Below are positions 51,887-60,783 of a DNA stretch of 64,000 bases, piece by piece. The notes beneath the pieces were generated by a model, which was not told where the DNA came from, ran no database searches, and was given only the letters and a program-made list of their open reading frames with translations. A program made the position numbers and the translations under genes. How positions within the stretch are numbered: the stretch's first letter is position 1; every line of letters starts with the position of its first letter. The stretch is from Lacicoccus alkaliphilus DSM 16010 (lineage in GTDB: Bacteria > Bacillota > Bacilli > Staphylococcales > Salinicoccaceae): positions 372,001 to 436,000 of the forward strand of contig NZ_FRCF01000002.1 of assembly GCF_900142805.1 (NCBI RefSeq), given 5' to 3'.

Positions 51887-51920
51887 TAAAAAACCTTTCA
51901 GAATATAATCTGAAAGGTTT
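51887..51920 (-). terminator. terminator of the class B PBP gene, overlapping its stop
   Basis: 12-bp stem AAACCTTTCAGA / TCTGAAAGGTTT, 6-base loop, six T on the minus strand. The PBP gene ends within the stem. Confidence 0.9.
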
Positions 51921-54108
51921 AGTAATCCCCGTATTCCAATTGTGGGTAGAACCAGCCCACATCATAATCGAAGGGTGCCTCCGCCTCGTGGCCGTACTTC
52001 AATTCATAGAACTTGTTGACCACGTCCGCACCGAAGTACTGTGCCGGGAAGAAGGGTATGGTATAAGGCATATTCGGGAATATGACTGAAAATGCCATAT
52101 CCGGATCGTCATACGGGGCATAACCAAGGTATGTCTGGTTGAATACACCATCTCCATCTTTATAAGTTTCCGCTGTACCCGTCTTGCCCGCCGCTTTCGG
52201 CTCCAATTCGTGATAAGCATCCCAACCGGTCCCGTAGCGGTCCGTCGATTGGTCATGGGTGTTGAACACATCGTAGAAACCGTCATGCACCTGCTGCCAT
52301 TCCTCTTCTGAAATATTGACGTTGTTCAATACAGTCGGATTGAATGTTTTCAATACCGGGCCGTCTTCATTCATGTTGCTGCCCCTCACCTCTTTTGCAA
52401 GGCTGTGCTCCATCCTTTTGCCGCCTGTTGCTATGGTCGAGACATATTGGCTCAGTTGCAGTGCAGAATATGTGTCGTACTGGCCAATGGACAGGGATAG
52501 ATAATTGTTGGCAGGGTACTGACCGAAATCCGGCGAAAGTCCCAGTGCCTCATTCGGCAGGTCGATGCCTGTGGAGACGCCGAGGCCGAACTGGCTGAAT
52601 CCGTTCCTCAATTTCTGGCCTGCTCCAGTAATGTCATGGGGCAGTGACATACCTTCCTCATATTCGATACCGGCGAGCCTCAAAGCGACCTTGTACATAT
52701 ACACGTTTGACGACACCATCAGTGCCTCCTGATCATCAATCGGAATCTTTGAGTCCCTGTTGAAGAAGGAGGTCCTCGGATTGTCACCGCTGAAGCGGAG
52801 CGGCTCATCGAGCAAGACTTCCCCGGGATCGAGCACATCTTCCTGGTAACCCGTCACGATGGTCGCACCTTTGATCGAGGATCCGGGTACAAATGTTGAA
52901 GTCAACGTTCCATAATGGAAGTCGACGATGTCACCATCTTGGTCAATCTGCTTGCCGACCATGGCCAGGACATCACCGTTATTGGGATCTTGTACGACCA
53001 GCAGTACGGTATCCAAATGTTCAGGAATGATCGTGTAATCTATCTCGCCCGTCACTGCATCACGCGCATTGACATCTTCGGCAAGTTCTCTCAGTGACAT
53101 GAGATGATGCTCTGCGAGTCCTTCCAGTTCGAGCTGCAGTTCTATATCAATGGTCAGATATAAGTCATCGCCCGGCTCACCGCTTTCCACCGTTTCCTGG
53201 TCGATGATCCTCCCGGATTTATCCGTTGAATATTTCACCTGCTCTTTTTCACCTCTGAGCACATCCTCATACTGCCGCTCGAGATAAGTCTTTCCGACCC
53301 TGTCGTTTCTGGAATAGCCCTGAGCCAGATATTCTTCAAGCAGTTCCCTCGGGACCCCTTCATCCGGTGAAGAAACCTCCCCGAAAATGACCTTGAGCGT
53401 ACTGTCATACGGATAGTACCTTTCCCAGTCCATTCCTGTGGAAATACCTTCAAGGTCATCCAGGGCAGCATTGACACTTGCGAATTCCTCTTCCGTCACG
53501 CCTTCATTCTTGATGATGGCCGGATTGAGTTCAGGTGCGTTCACCATCTCCACATAAATGCCGAGAATATTCAGGTCCTCCTCCGATAAAAGTTCATCGA
53601 CGAAACCTTCATCCGCCCTGTTGTAAAATTCTTCGTTGAAATCAGCTCTGCTGATATTGCCGTCCTGGAGCAGAGTGTATTCATCACTCATCAAAGAGGC
53701 AACTTCGTCATGATAATGATTAATGACAAAATCCTGCTTGTCCCTGAGGGAAATCATGTCCACATCCATATGTATGTATTCACTTAACTGCTCTGCCACG
53801 TCCATGATTTCCGAATTGTTCATATTCCTGTGACGTGTAAAATAAATCGCCGGTCTGGATTCGTTGCCGACCAGCAGATTTCCATTCCGGTCATAGATTT
53901 CACCACGGGGGACACTCTGGTTGATTTCAACATATTGTGCGTTCTCAATCTCTTCCTGGTATTCATCGCCCTGTACAATCTGCAGGTACCCCAGCCTGAA
54001 TATCAATATCAGGCACAGAAAGAATATTATGGATATGATGATATTTATCCTGGCCTTCAATGTTTGCCTGTTCAATGCCTCTAAACTTTTCACTTTTGCT
54101 CTTTTCAA
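51919..54108 (-). CDS. class B penicillin-binding protein (PBP3/PbpA-like transpeptidase)
   Basis: Bitopic transpeptidase that cross-links peptidoglycan. One transmembrane helix (about 22-39), a dimerisation domain (about 55-310) and the transpeptidase domain with SxxK in FVPGSSIKGATI, SxN in VSSNVYMYK and KTG in AAGKTGTAE. All catalytic motifs are intact. 729 residues. S. aureus has pbp3 next to sodA, and B. subtilis pbpA next to sodA and pst, so it corresponds to that lineage. No mecA-like features were seen. It probably works with a SEDS polymerase; the partner is not in the window. Confidence 0.92.
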   Translation of the reverse strand: MKRAKVKSLEALNRQTLKARINIIISIIFFLCLILIFRLGYLQIVQGDEYQEEIENAQYVEINQSVPRGEIYDRNGNLLVGNESRPAIYFTRHRNMNNSEIMDVAEQLSEYIHMDVDMISLRDKQDFVINHYHDEVASLMSDEYTLLQDGNISRADFNEEFYNRADEGFVDELLSEEDLNILGIYVEMVNAPELNPAIIKNEGVTEEEFASVNAALDDLEGISTGMDWERYYPYDSTLKVIFGEVSSPDEGVPRELLEEYLAQGYSRNDRVGKTYLERQYEDVLRGEKEQVKYSTDKSGRIIDQETVESGEPGDDLYLTIDIELQLELEGLAEHHLMSLRELAEDVNARDAVTGEIDYTIIPEHLDTVLLVVQDPNNGDVLAMVGKQIDQDGDIVDFHYGTLTSTFVPGSSIKGATIVTGYQEDVLDPGEVLLDEPLRFSGDNPRTSFFNRDSKIPIDDQEALMVSSNVYMYKVALRLAGIEYEEGMSLPHDITGAGQKLRNGFSQFGLGVSTGIDLPNEALGLSPDFGQYPANNYLSLSIGQYDTYSALQLSQYVSTIATGGKRMEHSLAKEVRGSNMNEDGPVLKTFNPTVLNNVNISEEEWQQVHDGFYDVFNTHDQSTDRYGTGWDAYHELEPKAAGKTGTAETYKDGDGVFNQTYLGYAPYDDPDMAFSVIFPNMPYTIPFFPAQYFGADVVNKFYELKYGHEAEAPFDYDVGWFYPQLEYGDY

Positions 54109-54173
54109 TGGACTTCATCCCTCAATACAAAAATACTAAAGTTATTCTATCACAGCCGCGATTTTATAGATAT

Positions 54174-54202
54174 AAAAAAGACGGGACACGGGTCCCGTCT
54201 TT
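54174..54202 (-). terminator. sodA terminator
   Basis: 11-bp stem AAAGACGGGAC / GTCCCGTCTTT with a T run on the minus strand. Confidence 0.9.
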
Positions 54203-54215
54203 GACTGTTTTATAA

Positions 54216-54818
54216 TTATTTAGCCGCTTTATAAAGTTCGTTCACTTTCTCCCAGTTAACGACGTTCCAGAATGCTTTAAGGTACTCCGGACGCTTGTTC
54301 TGATACTTGAGGTAGTATGCATGTTCCCATACGTCTACGCCAAGTACAGGCGTTTTACCATCTGTAATCGGGTTATCCTGGTTTGGTGTGGAAACGACTT
54401 CAAGTTCTCCGTTATTAACAACCAGCCAAGCCCAGCCTGAACCAAACTGGCCGGCACCCGCCGCTTCAAATTTTTCTTTGAAAGCATCCAATGAACCGAA
54501 TTTGGATTCGATTGCATCTTTGATTTCGCCGCTTGGCTCAGCAGCATCAGGAGTCAGCATTTCCCAGAATAATGAGTGGTTATAATGTCCGCCGCCGTTA
54601 TTGCGTACCGCAGTCTTGATATCTTCAGGTGCTGAATTCAAATTCTTGATCACTTCTTCAATATCCTTGGATTCAAGGTCCGTCCCCTTAACTGCATCAT
54701 TCAGCTTGGTGACATAAGTGTTGTGGTGCTTAGAATGGTGAATTTCCATAGTTTCTTTGTCAATGTGTGGTTCCAATGCATCATATGCATAAGGTAATTC
54801 TGGTAGTTCAAAAGCCAT
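54216..54818 (-). CDS. sodA: superoxide dismutase (Mn/Fe family)
   Basis: Dismutates superoxide. Metal ligands: His27 ([13 protein letters not shown]), the second His in [13 protein letters not shown], Asp and His in [11 protein letters not shown]. 200 residues. GGAGGGG precedes the ATG. Whether Mn or Fe (or both, cambialistic) is used cannot be told from motifs alone; in Firmicutes a single SodA is normally the Mn form. Confidence 0.94.
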   Translation of the reverse strand: MAFELPELPYAYDALEPHIDKETMEIHHSKHHNTYVTKLNDAVKGTDLESKDIEEVIKNLNSAPEDIKTAVRNNGGGHYNHSLFWEMLTPDAAEPSGEIKDAIESKFGSLDAFKEKFEAAGAGQFGSGWAWLVVNNGELEVVSTPNQDNPITDGKTPVLGVDVWEHAYYLKYQNKRPEYLKAFWNVVNWEKVNELYKAAK

Positions 54819-54852
54819 AGTTAATTCCCCTCCAATAAGATTTTACATATTA

Positions 54853-54881
54853 AATATACCAAGTCAGTCTGAGAATAACAA
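54853..54881 (-). promoter_or_regulatory. sodA promoter
   Basis: -35 TTGTTA (54876-54881), 17 bases, -10 TATATT (54853-54858), 35 bases before the sodA start codon. Confidence 0.65.
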
Positions 54882-54904
54882 ATGAATTGTTCCTGCTGCA
54901 TTAT

Positions 54905-54924
54905 AATCATACCTTTGTATGATT
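54905..54924. promoter_or_regulatory. 8-bp-arm inverted repeat upstream of sodA
   Basis: AATCATAC and GTATGATT with spacer CTTT, 24 bases upstream of the sodA -35, followed at 54925-54934 by the 10-bp palindrome GTTTATAAAC. Possible operator or activator site; no consensus known to me fits. Confidence 0.45.
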
Positions 54925-55023
54925 GTTTATAAACATCCAGACGATGCCGGATTGCCTCCACATATGGAAATCAAGTTTCCCGTTTGGAGAAATAATGGAC
55001 TAAACGATTCGTAACAGTTACAT

Positions 55024-55046
55024 TTCACAGTCATATCTAGTATAAT
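55024..55046 (+). promoter_or_regulatory. -10 and spacer of the ispG promoter
   Basis: TATAAT at 55041-55046 with TTACAT 17 bases upstream (55018-55023). The gap between the sodA upstream repeat and this promoter holds nothing else I can name. Confidence 0.6.
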
Positions 55047-55087
55047 AACAGATGATTTAAGAAAGTATTTATATGAGGAGTTTGGAT

Positions 55088-56203
55088 ATGTCTGAAATAA
55101 CACATCGTACTAAAACAAGACAGGTGAAAGTCGGCGACGTGACCATCGGCGGCGAAGACCAGATTGTCATTCAGAGCATGACAACGACCAAAACACATGA
55201 TGTGGAAGCGACTGTCGCTGAGATCCACCGTTTAGAGGAAGCCGGATGTCAGATTGTCCGAGTGGCATGCCCGAGAGAAGAAGATGCTTTAGCGATCCCC
55301 GAAATAAAAAAACAGATTAATATACCACTCGTGGTCGATATACATTTTGATTACAAACTTGCGCTGCTGGCTGTAGAGGGCGGCGCGGATAAAATCCGCA
55401 TCAACCCGGGCAACATCGGTCGGCGTGAACGTGTGGAGGAAGTCGTCAAAGCATGTAAGGAAAAAGGCATACCAATCCGCATTGGCGTCAACGCGGGCAG
55501 CCTTGAGCGGCACATCATCAAGAAATACGGCTACCCTACTGCTGACGGTATGGTGGAAAGTGCACTGCACCACATCAAAATTCTTGAAGACCTCGATTTC
55601 CACGACATCATCGTTTCGATGAAGGCGTCGGATGTCAATCTCGCTATCGAAGCATATACCAAAGCGGCCAAAGCTTTTGATTATCCCCTGCACCTCGGGA
55701 TTACAGAGAGCGGAACTTTATTCGCCGGCACGGTCAAAAGTGCTGCAGGGCTCGGTGCCATCATCTCACAGGGCATCGGAAACACGCTCAGGATTTCATT
55801 GTCGGCCGACCCGGTGGAGGAAGTCAAGGTTGCCAAAGAACTCCTGAAATCCTATGGTCTTGCCAGCAATGCAGCGACACTGATCGCCTGTCCGACATGC
55901 GGCAGGATAGAAATCGATCTTATTTCCATAGCGAATGAAGTGGAAGAGTACATTTCAACGATCAAGGCACCAATTAAAGTTGCCGTACTCGGATGTGCCG
56001 TCAATGGTCCCGGTGAAGCCCGTGAGGCAGATATCGGCATAGCCGGTGCACGCGGTGAAGGCCTGCTCTTCATGCATGGCGAGACGGTAAGGAAAGTCCC
56101 TGAGGAAACGATGGTCGATGAGCTTAAAAAGGAAATCGACATTCTGGCAGAGGCACATTATGAAAAAGAACGCCTGGCCAAAGAGGAAGCAGCCAGCAAA
56201 TAG
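55088..56203 (+). CDS. ispG: 4-hydroxy-3-methylbut-2-enyl diphosphate synthase (IspG)
   Basis: Iron-sulfur enzyme of the MEP pathway (GcpE). TIM-barrel part with [16 protein letters not shown] and [10 protein letters not shown]; the C-terminal cluster-binding cysteines are in ACPTCGR and [16 protein letters not shown]. 371 residues from the ATG at 55088, with GAGGAG eight bases upstream; a start five codons earlier overlaps that ribosome site. Needs flavodoxin or ferredoxin as electron donor. Confidence 0.95.
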   Translation: MSEITHRTKTRQVKVGDVTIGGEDQIVIQSMTTTKTHDVEATVAEIHRLEEAGCQIVRVACPREEDALAIPEIKKQINIPLVVDIHFDYKLALLAVEGGADKIRINPGNIGRRERVEEVVKACKEKGIPIRIGVNAGSLERHIIKKYGYPTADGMVESALHHIKILEDLDFHDIIVSMKASDVNLAIEAYTKAAKAFDYPLHLGITESGTLFAGTVKSAAGLGAIISQGIGNTLRISLSADPVEEVKVAKELLKSYGLASNAATLIACPTCGRIEIDLISIANEVEEYISTIKAPIKVAVLGCAVNGPGEAREADIGIAGARGEGLLFMHGETVRKVPEETMVDELKKEIDILAEAHYEKERLAKEEAASK

Positions 56204-56209
56204 AAATCA

Positions 56210-56254
56210 AATAAAAGGAGCGTGGACACTGAGTCTGTCCACGCTCCTTTTATT
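56210..56254. terminator. bidirectional terminator, ispG / zur
   Basis: 19-bp perfect stem (core AAAAGGAGCGTGGACA) with 7-base loop CTGAGTC between convergent genes; the A/T ends provide the tails. Confidence 0.92.
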
Positions 56255-56268
56255 CGTATGGTGTTTAA

Positions 56269-56691
56269 TCAGGCAACACTTTTACATTCCCTGCACAGGC
56301 CGTAAAGCTCCACTTTATGACTGGTGATTTCTACACCCTCAAGCTCACCCTGCCAAGTCTCCACCGGGCAATAATGAATCACTTTTGTATTGCCGCACTC
56401 TTCGCATATAAAATGATGATGATGATGATCTGTACAAGAAATCTTGAACTGCATCTCGCCTTCAAGATTGGTATTTTCCAACACATCAATTTCCTTAAGA
56501 GTGTACAGATTCCGGTATATCGTGTCATAACTTAAACCTGGATATTTTTCGTAAAGCTTCTCCTGGACTTCTTTTGCACTCAAATAACGGTTTTCACTCA
56601 AAAATAATTCAATCATGGTCATTCTTTTCTCTGTGACCTTCAATCCGTTATCCCTGAGTCTGTCCCGGTACTTCTTCATTTCTTCCGCCAT
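56269..56691 (-). CDS. zur: zinc uptake regulator Zur
   Basis: Fur-family repressor of zinc genes. Winged helix KVTEKRMTMIELF with recognition region LSYDTIYRNLYTL; regulatory zinc ligands in CTDHHHHHFICEECGNTKVI and a C-terminal LCRECK. 140 residues. It starts 44 bases inside znuB, behind GGTGAG. Being in the znuCB operon and having two Zur boxes upstream of that operon, it should repress its own transcription. The mreA-mreB-zur arrangement of S. aureus is the same. Confidence 0.92.
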   Translation of the reverse strand: MAEEMKKYRDRLRDNGLKVTEKRMTMIELFLSENRYLSAKEVQEKLYEKYPGLSYDTIYRNLYTLKEIDVLENTNLEGEMQFKISCTDHHHHHFICEECGNTKVIHYCPVETWQGELEGVEITSHKVELYGLCRECKSVA

Positions 56692-57517
56692 TCCTGCTCA
56701 CCCCCAACTTATTAAGAATAATGGTGCCCATCAATATCAATATGGATACTAAGACTATGGTTCCGCCCGGAGAGATATTCAAATGATAGCTCAAGAACAG
56801 ACCGCTGATGACTGCAGTCTCCCCGAAGATTACACTCAAAATCATCAACTGCTTAAAACTTGATGTAATCCTCATCGCACTGGCTACAGGCAGTGTCATC
56901 AGTGCACTGACCATCAATATGCCGACGATCCTCATCGAAGCACTGATCACCAGTGCGACAACGATGATGAATGCAATATAAATCCAACGGTTGACATTCA
57001 TGACATTTGCATACTCTTCATCGAATGAAACCATGAAAAGTTCTTTATACAGTAAAAAAATGAATAAGATGACAATAATGCCTATACTCACTATCAGAAT
57101 CAGATCATTCATGCTGACAGCACTGATACTGCCGAATAAGTAGCCGAATAAATCCTGGTTGAACCCGTTCGCCAGGGATAGAAATACGATTCCTACGGCA
57201 ATACCAAGGCTCATTATGATGGGAATCGCCAGTTCCTGATAATGTTTATAAACGCTGCGCAGCCTCTCGATCCCCAGCGCGCCCAGAATGGAGAAAATAA
57301 TTCCGGTTATGAGCGGGTTGATTGTGAATGTGAAGAGGGTGGAGAGATATACACCGAAGGCAATCCCTCCAAGAGTCACGTGACTCAACGCATCCGCTAT
57401 CAGCGATAATCTTCTGATGACGATGAATGTGCCGATCAAGGGCGCTATCAGTCCCGCAACGATGCCGCTTATGAATGAATATCTTATAAATTCATAATCA
57501 AGGAGTGCCTCGATCAT
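56648..57517 (-). CDS. znuB: zinc/manganese-type ABC transporter permease ZnuB
   Basis: ABC-3 family permease with eight or so transmembrane helices, 289 residues. Family blocks FIRYSFISGIVAGLIAPLIGTF and LIADALSHVTLGGIAFG. It starts at the ATGA overlap with znuC. Zinc rather than manganese is inferred from the zur gene and Zur boxes. A substrate-binding protein (ZnuA) is not in the window. Confidence 0.9.
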   Translation of the reverse strand: MIEALLDYEFIRYSFISGIVAGLIAPLIGTFIVIRRLSLIADALSHVTLGGIAFGVYLSTLFTFTINPLITGIIFSILGALGIERLRSVYKHYQELAIPIIMSLGIAVGIVFLSLANGFNQDLFGYLFGSISAVSMNDLILIVSIGIIVILFIFLLYKELFMVSFDEEYANVMNVNRWIYIAFIIVVALVISASMRIVGILMVSALMTLPVASAMRITSSFKQLMILSVIFGETAVISGLFLSYHLNISPGGTIVLVSILILMGTIILNKLGVSRNGGRNEEVPGQTQG

Positions 57518-58296
57518 ATACAGCACTCCCTGTCATGATCATGGCTCACGAGCTGAAGAGGAAAACCATAAATTTTTGACAATTCGGCTTCGCCAAGATT
57601 TTTAAACTCATGGTTGGTTCCATGGAAATGAAGATGTTCATTCAGGCACGCGACCTCATCAGCGTTATCGACTACGACCCCGATATCGTGCGTCACCAAA
57701 AGTATGGTGACCGACCGCTCTTTCAGCTTCAATAAAACTTCATAAAATTCTTTGACATGCCTGTTATCTATGCCGACCGTCGGTTCATCAAGCACAAGGA
57801 TCGACGGATCATTCACCAGCGCTCTGGCGATGAAGACCCGCTGGGTCTGGCCGCCGGACAAGGAAGATATATTTTTGTCTTTGAGGTGTCCTATATCAAG
57901 CATCCCCAGCACTTCGTCAAGCCTGTCCCTGTCTTTTTTAGTGAACCTTTTGAACAGCCCCTTTTGTTTGGTGAGCCCGCTCATGACGACTTCGCTGACC
58001 GAGGCAGGGAAACCTTTTGCGAAACTGTTGGATTTTTGGGAGACATATCCTATTTCCTGTCCGGCCTTATATCTCCTCGAACTTTGACCATTGATATAGA
58101 TTTCTCCCTGCTGAGGTTTCAGTACGCCGAGAATCAATTTGATCAAAGTCGTCTTACCGGAGCCGTTCGGACCGACCAGAGCCACAAAGTCGCCCTTATC
58201 TATCTTCAAATTTATATTCTTCAGTGCAGGTGTATGCTCAAGTTTATCTTTATAGGTGTATGATATATCTTTAATTTCAAAGACTGGTTCAGCCAT
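57514..58296 (-). CDS. znuC: zinc ABC transporter ATP-binding protein ZnuC
   Basis: ATPase subunit: Walker A LVGPNGSGKTTLIK, signature LSGGQTQRVFIAR, Walker B ILVLDEPTVGID, switch His LVTHDIG. The C-terminus ends SHDHDRECCI, a His/Asp/Cys cluster that might bind zinc. 260 residues. AAAGGGGCG upstream. First gene of znuC-znuB-zur. Confidence 0.92.
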   Translation of the reverse strand: MAEPVFEIKDISYTYKDKLEHTPALKNINLKIDKGDFVALVGPNGSGKTTLIKLILGVLKPQQGEIYINGQSSRRYKAGQEIGYVSQKSNSFAKGFPASVSEVVMSGLTKQKGLFKRFTKKDRDRLDEVLGMLDIGHLKDKNISSLSGGQTQRVFIARALVNDPSILVLDEPTVGIDNRHVKEFYEVLLKLKERSVTILLVTHDIGVVVDNADEVACLNEHLHFHGTNHEFKNLGEAELSKIYGFPLQLVSHDHDRECCI

Positions 58297-58326
58297 CTTC
58301 TCGCCCCTTTAAAATACGATCATCTT

Positions 58327-58355
58327 ATTATATAGGAATGGTTACGGTTTGTAAA
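58327..58355 (-). promoter_or_regulatory. znuC operon promoter
   Basis: -35 TTTACA (58350-58355), 17-base spacer, -10 TATAAT (58327-58332). Zur box 1 fills the spacer and Zur box 2 touches the -35. Confidence 0.82.
58333..58347. promoter_or_regulatory. Zur box 1 (weaker)
   Basis: TAGGAATGGTTACGG agrees with TCGTAATNATTACGA at 10 of 14 defined positions and lies wholly within the promoter spacer. Confidence 0.6.
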
Positions 58356-58370
58356 TAGGAATGATTACGA
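58356..58370. promoter_or_regulatory. Zur box 2 (strong)
   Basis: TAGGAATGATTACGA agrees with TCGTAATNATTACGA at 12 of 14 defined positions. It abuts the -35 and is 23 bp from box 1, about two helical turns, so two Zur dimers could bind on one face. Confidence 0.78.
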
Positions 58371-58404
58371 AAAAGCCGCAGCGTAAAAATGCTGCGGCTT
58401 TTTA
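58371..58404 (-). terminator. nfo terminator
   Basis: 12-bp stem AAAAGCCGCAGC / GCTGCGGCTTTT between the nfo stop and Zur box 2. It separates the cshB-nfo unit from the znu operon promoter. Confidence 0.88.
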
Positions 58405-59310
58405 TTATTCTGCTTCCGCCATCACCGGATTGATTTCTTTGAGCAGATCCGGATTGAATTCCCCATCTTTTATCATGTCGATTTCATGTTTGTACGGCGG
58501 TTTCTTATTCTTCTTATCCGTACCCACAAAAGGCGTTTCCAGGATTTTTGGCAGTGCCTTGAACTCCGGGTGGTTGATGATATAATTCAGGGCATCGAAG
58601 CCGATATGGCCGAACCCGATATTCTCATGGCGGTCCTTATGGGCCCCTGCAGGGTTTTTGGAATCATTCACATGGATCACCTTGATTCTGTCTATCCCGA
58701 TGATTTTGTCGAATGCTTCCAGCACCCCGTCAAAATCATTGACGATGTCATAACCTGCGTCATGAACATGGCATGTATCGAAACAGACACTGAGGCGTTC
58801 GTTGTTTCCGACACCGTCGATGATCTTTGCAAGCTCTTCAAAATTCCTGCCGACTTCCGAGCCTTTTCCTGCCATGGTTTCAAGGGCAATCTGAACATCC
58901 TGTTTCACACTCAGCGTTTCATTCAGCCCTTTGATGATGGAGTTTACGCCTTCCTCGGCGCCGGCACCGACATGGCTTCCAGGATGAAGTACAATCTGTT
59001 TGGCACCGAGATGTTCCGTCCGCACGATCTCCTCCTGCAAAAATTCCACACCGTGCTCAAAAACACCATCCCGCACAGTGTTGGCAATATTGATGATGTA
59101 CGGCGCATGGACCACGATATTGGACATGCCGTGCGCCTCCATATGCGCCTTCCCCGCTTCGATGTTCAAGTCTTCAATCTTTTTCCTTCTTGTATTTTGC
59201 GGCGCTCCTGTATAAATCATGAATGTATTGGCACCGTAATCTGCAGCAGATTCACTCGCTGCCTCAAGCATCTTTTTACCACTCATGGAAACGTGTGACC
59301 CTATTAACAT
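58405..59310 (-). CDS. nfo: endonuclease IV (AP endonuclease)
   Basis: Zinc-dependent AP endonuclease of base-excision repair. TIM barrel with ligands in the motifs [65 protein letters not shown]. 301 residues. It lies 18 bases after cshB, as yqfS follows yqfR in Bacillus. Confidence 0.94.
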   Translation of the reverse strand: MLIGSHVSMSGKKMLEAASESAADYGANTFMIYTGAPQNTRRKKIEDLNIEAGKAHMEAHGMSNIVVHAPYIINIANTVRDGVFEHGVEFLQEEIVRTEHLGAKQIVLHPGSHVGAGAEEGVNSIIKGLNETLSVKQDVQIALETMAGKGSEVGRNFEELAKIIDGVGNNERLSVCFDTCHVHDAGYDIVNDFDGVLEAFDKIIGIDRIKVIHVNDSKNPAGAHKDRHENIGFGHIGFDALNYIINHPEFKALPKILETPFVGTDKKNKKPPYKHEIDMIKDGEFNPDLLKEINPVMAEAE

Positions 59311-59328
59311 ATTACCATCCTTAACCGA

Positions 59329-60642
59329 TTATTTTTTTCTCTTCACTGATTTGGCATGCTGTCTTCTTGCTTTCTGCTTCAGTTCGCCAAGCTCCCTGGA
59401 CATCTTCTTTTTGTAGCCAGGTTTGACCTTTTTCGGCTTCCTCACTTTATGTTTGAGGTCCTGTCCGATATCTTTCTGGACCTTTTTCCTGTTGGTGCGT
59501 TCAGTCCTTGATTTGATCGGTTGCAGTTCTCCCCGTCTGACGTCCTCATGCCTGAACTCATAGCCCTTTTTCTCGAGCTGATCGATCAGACTTTCTTCTT
59601 CAGGCGTATAGATTGTGATCGCCACACCTTCATATTGACCGCGTCCGACACGCCCCACACGATGCGTGAAAAACTCGATGTCTTTTGGGATATCGTAGTT
59701 GATCACATGGGAAGCACCGTCGATGTCCAGGCCGCGTGAAGCCAGGTCGCTTGCTATGACCCATTCATACTTCAATTCCCGGATATTTTTGATTTCTTTC
59801 GTCCTTTCACGGGGTTTCAGCCCGCCATGAAAGATGCCGACCTTCAGGTTTTCACTTCTTAAATATTCGAAGAGTTCGTCTGCACGTGTTTTGGAATTTG
59901 CAAATATTATTCCGATGTACGGGGTGATGACTTCTGTCAGTTCCTTGACTTTGGCCATCTTATCGTCCCCTTTTACAGGGACAAGCAGATATTCTATGGA
60001 AGCTTTGTTTTTGGGCTGATCGACGATGACCGTTTCGACATGGCCGATATATTTTTGCAGGAACTGCTGAAGCATTACCGGGATTGTTGCCGAGAACACA
60101 AGGAACTGCGCCTCCTCCTGCAATGCATTCGCAAGTATATCCACATCCTCAAGGAAACCGAGGTCTATCATCAAATCCGCTTCATCGATGACTATGGACT
60201 TCGACTGCCGGAGTCTCAGTGCACCATCCTGCATCAGCTCCCTGACCCGTGTCGGTGTGCCGATGACGATTTGAGGCGACTTTTCAGCTTTTTCCAGATC
60301 TTTGTTGAAATCTGTACCGCCGATGAACAAAGTCGTTCTAATATCTTCGTAATGCTTCAGTATCTCATTGGTCATCTGGAACAGCTGGCTTGCAAGTTCC
60401 CTTGTGGGTGCAAGAATTATGGATTGAGTCGAATGTTGACCGGTATCTATACTTTCAATGATCGGCAGTAAGAAAGCATGTGACTTACCACTGCCGGTTT
60501 CACTCATCGCGACGACGTTCTCCCCTTTTTGGACTTTGGGGATGACTTTCTCCTGGACCAGTGTCGGATGGGTGAAATGTATTGATTCTATGGCTTCGAG
60601 TAATGAATCATTGAATTTGAAACGTTTAAATGCGTGACTCAT
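59329..60642 (-). CDS. cshB: DEAD-box RNA helicase CshB
   Basis: ATP-dependent RNA helicase linked to cold adaptation. Q motif FKRFKFNDSLLEAIES, motif I SETGSGKSHAF, Ib PTRELASQLF, motif II VIDEADLMIDLGF, SAT (FSATIP), and HRVGRVGRGQ (motif VI). The C-terminal 60 residues are strongly basic (HKVRKPKKVKPGYKKKM). 437 residues. The tail and the cshB-nfo-ispH setting identify CshB (YqfR). Confidence 0.93.
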   Translation of the reverse strand: MSHAFKRFKFNDSLLEAIESIHFTHPTLVQEKVIPKVQKGENVVAMSETGSGKSHAFLLPIIESIDTGQHSTQSIILAPTRELASQLFQMTNEILKHYEDIRTTLFIGGTDFNKDLEKAEKSPQIVIGTPTRVRELMQDGALRLRQSKSIVIDEADLMIDLGFLEDVDILANALQEEAQFLVFSATIPVMLQQFLQKYIGHVETVIVDQPKNKASIEYLLVPVKGDDKMAKVKELTEVITPYIGIIFANSKTRADELFEYLRSENLKVGIFHGGLKPRERTKEIKNIRELKYEWVIASDLASRGLDIDGASHVINYDIPKDIEFFTHRVGRVGRGQYEGVAITIYTPEEESLIDQLEKKGYEFRHEDVRRGELQPIKSRTERTNRKKVQKDIGQDLKHKVRKPKKVKPGYKKKMSRELGELKQKARRQHAKSVKRKK

Positions 60643-60783
60643 AGTATCACCTTTTCATTTTTGAATTCGACTTCAATTATAACTGAAATACGCGATACAT
60701 GCTATAATGTAATTTCGGACTTCATGATGATTTTAATTATATGCCGGAACAGGTATAATGATTGTTGAGGAGGAATGAACTCT

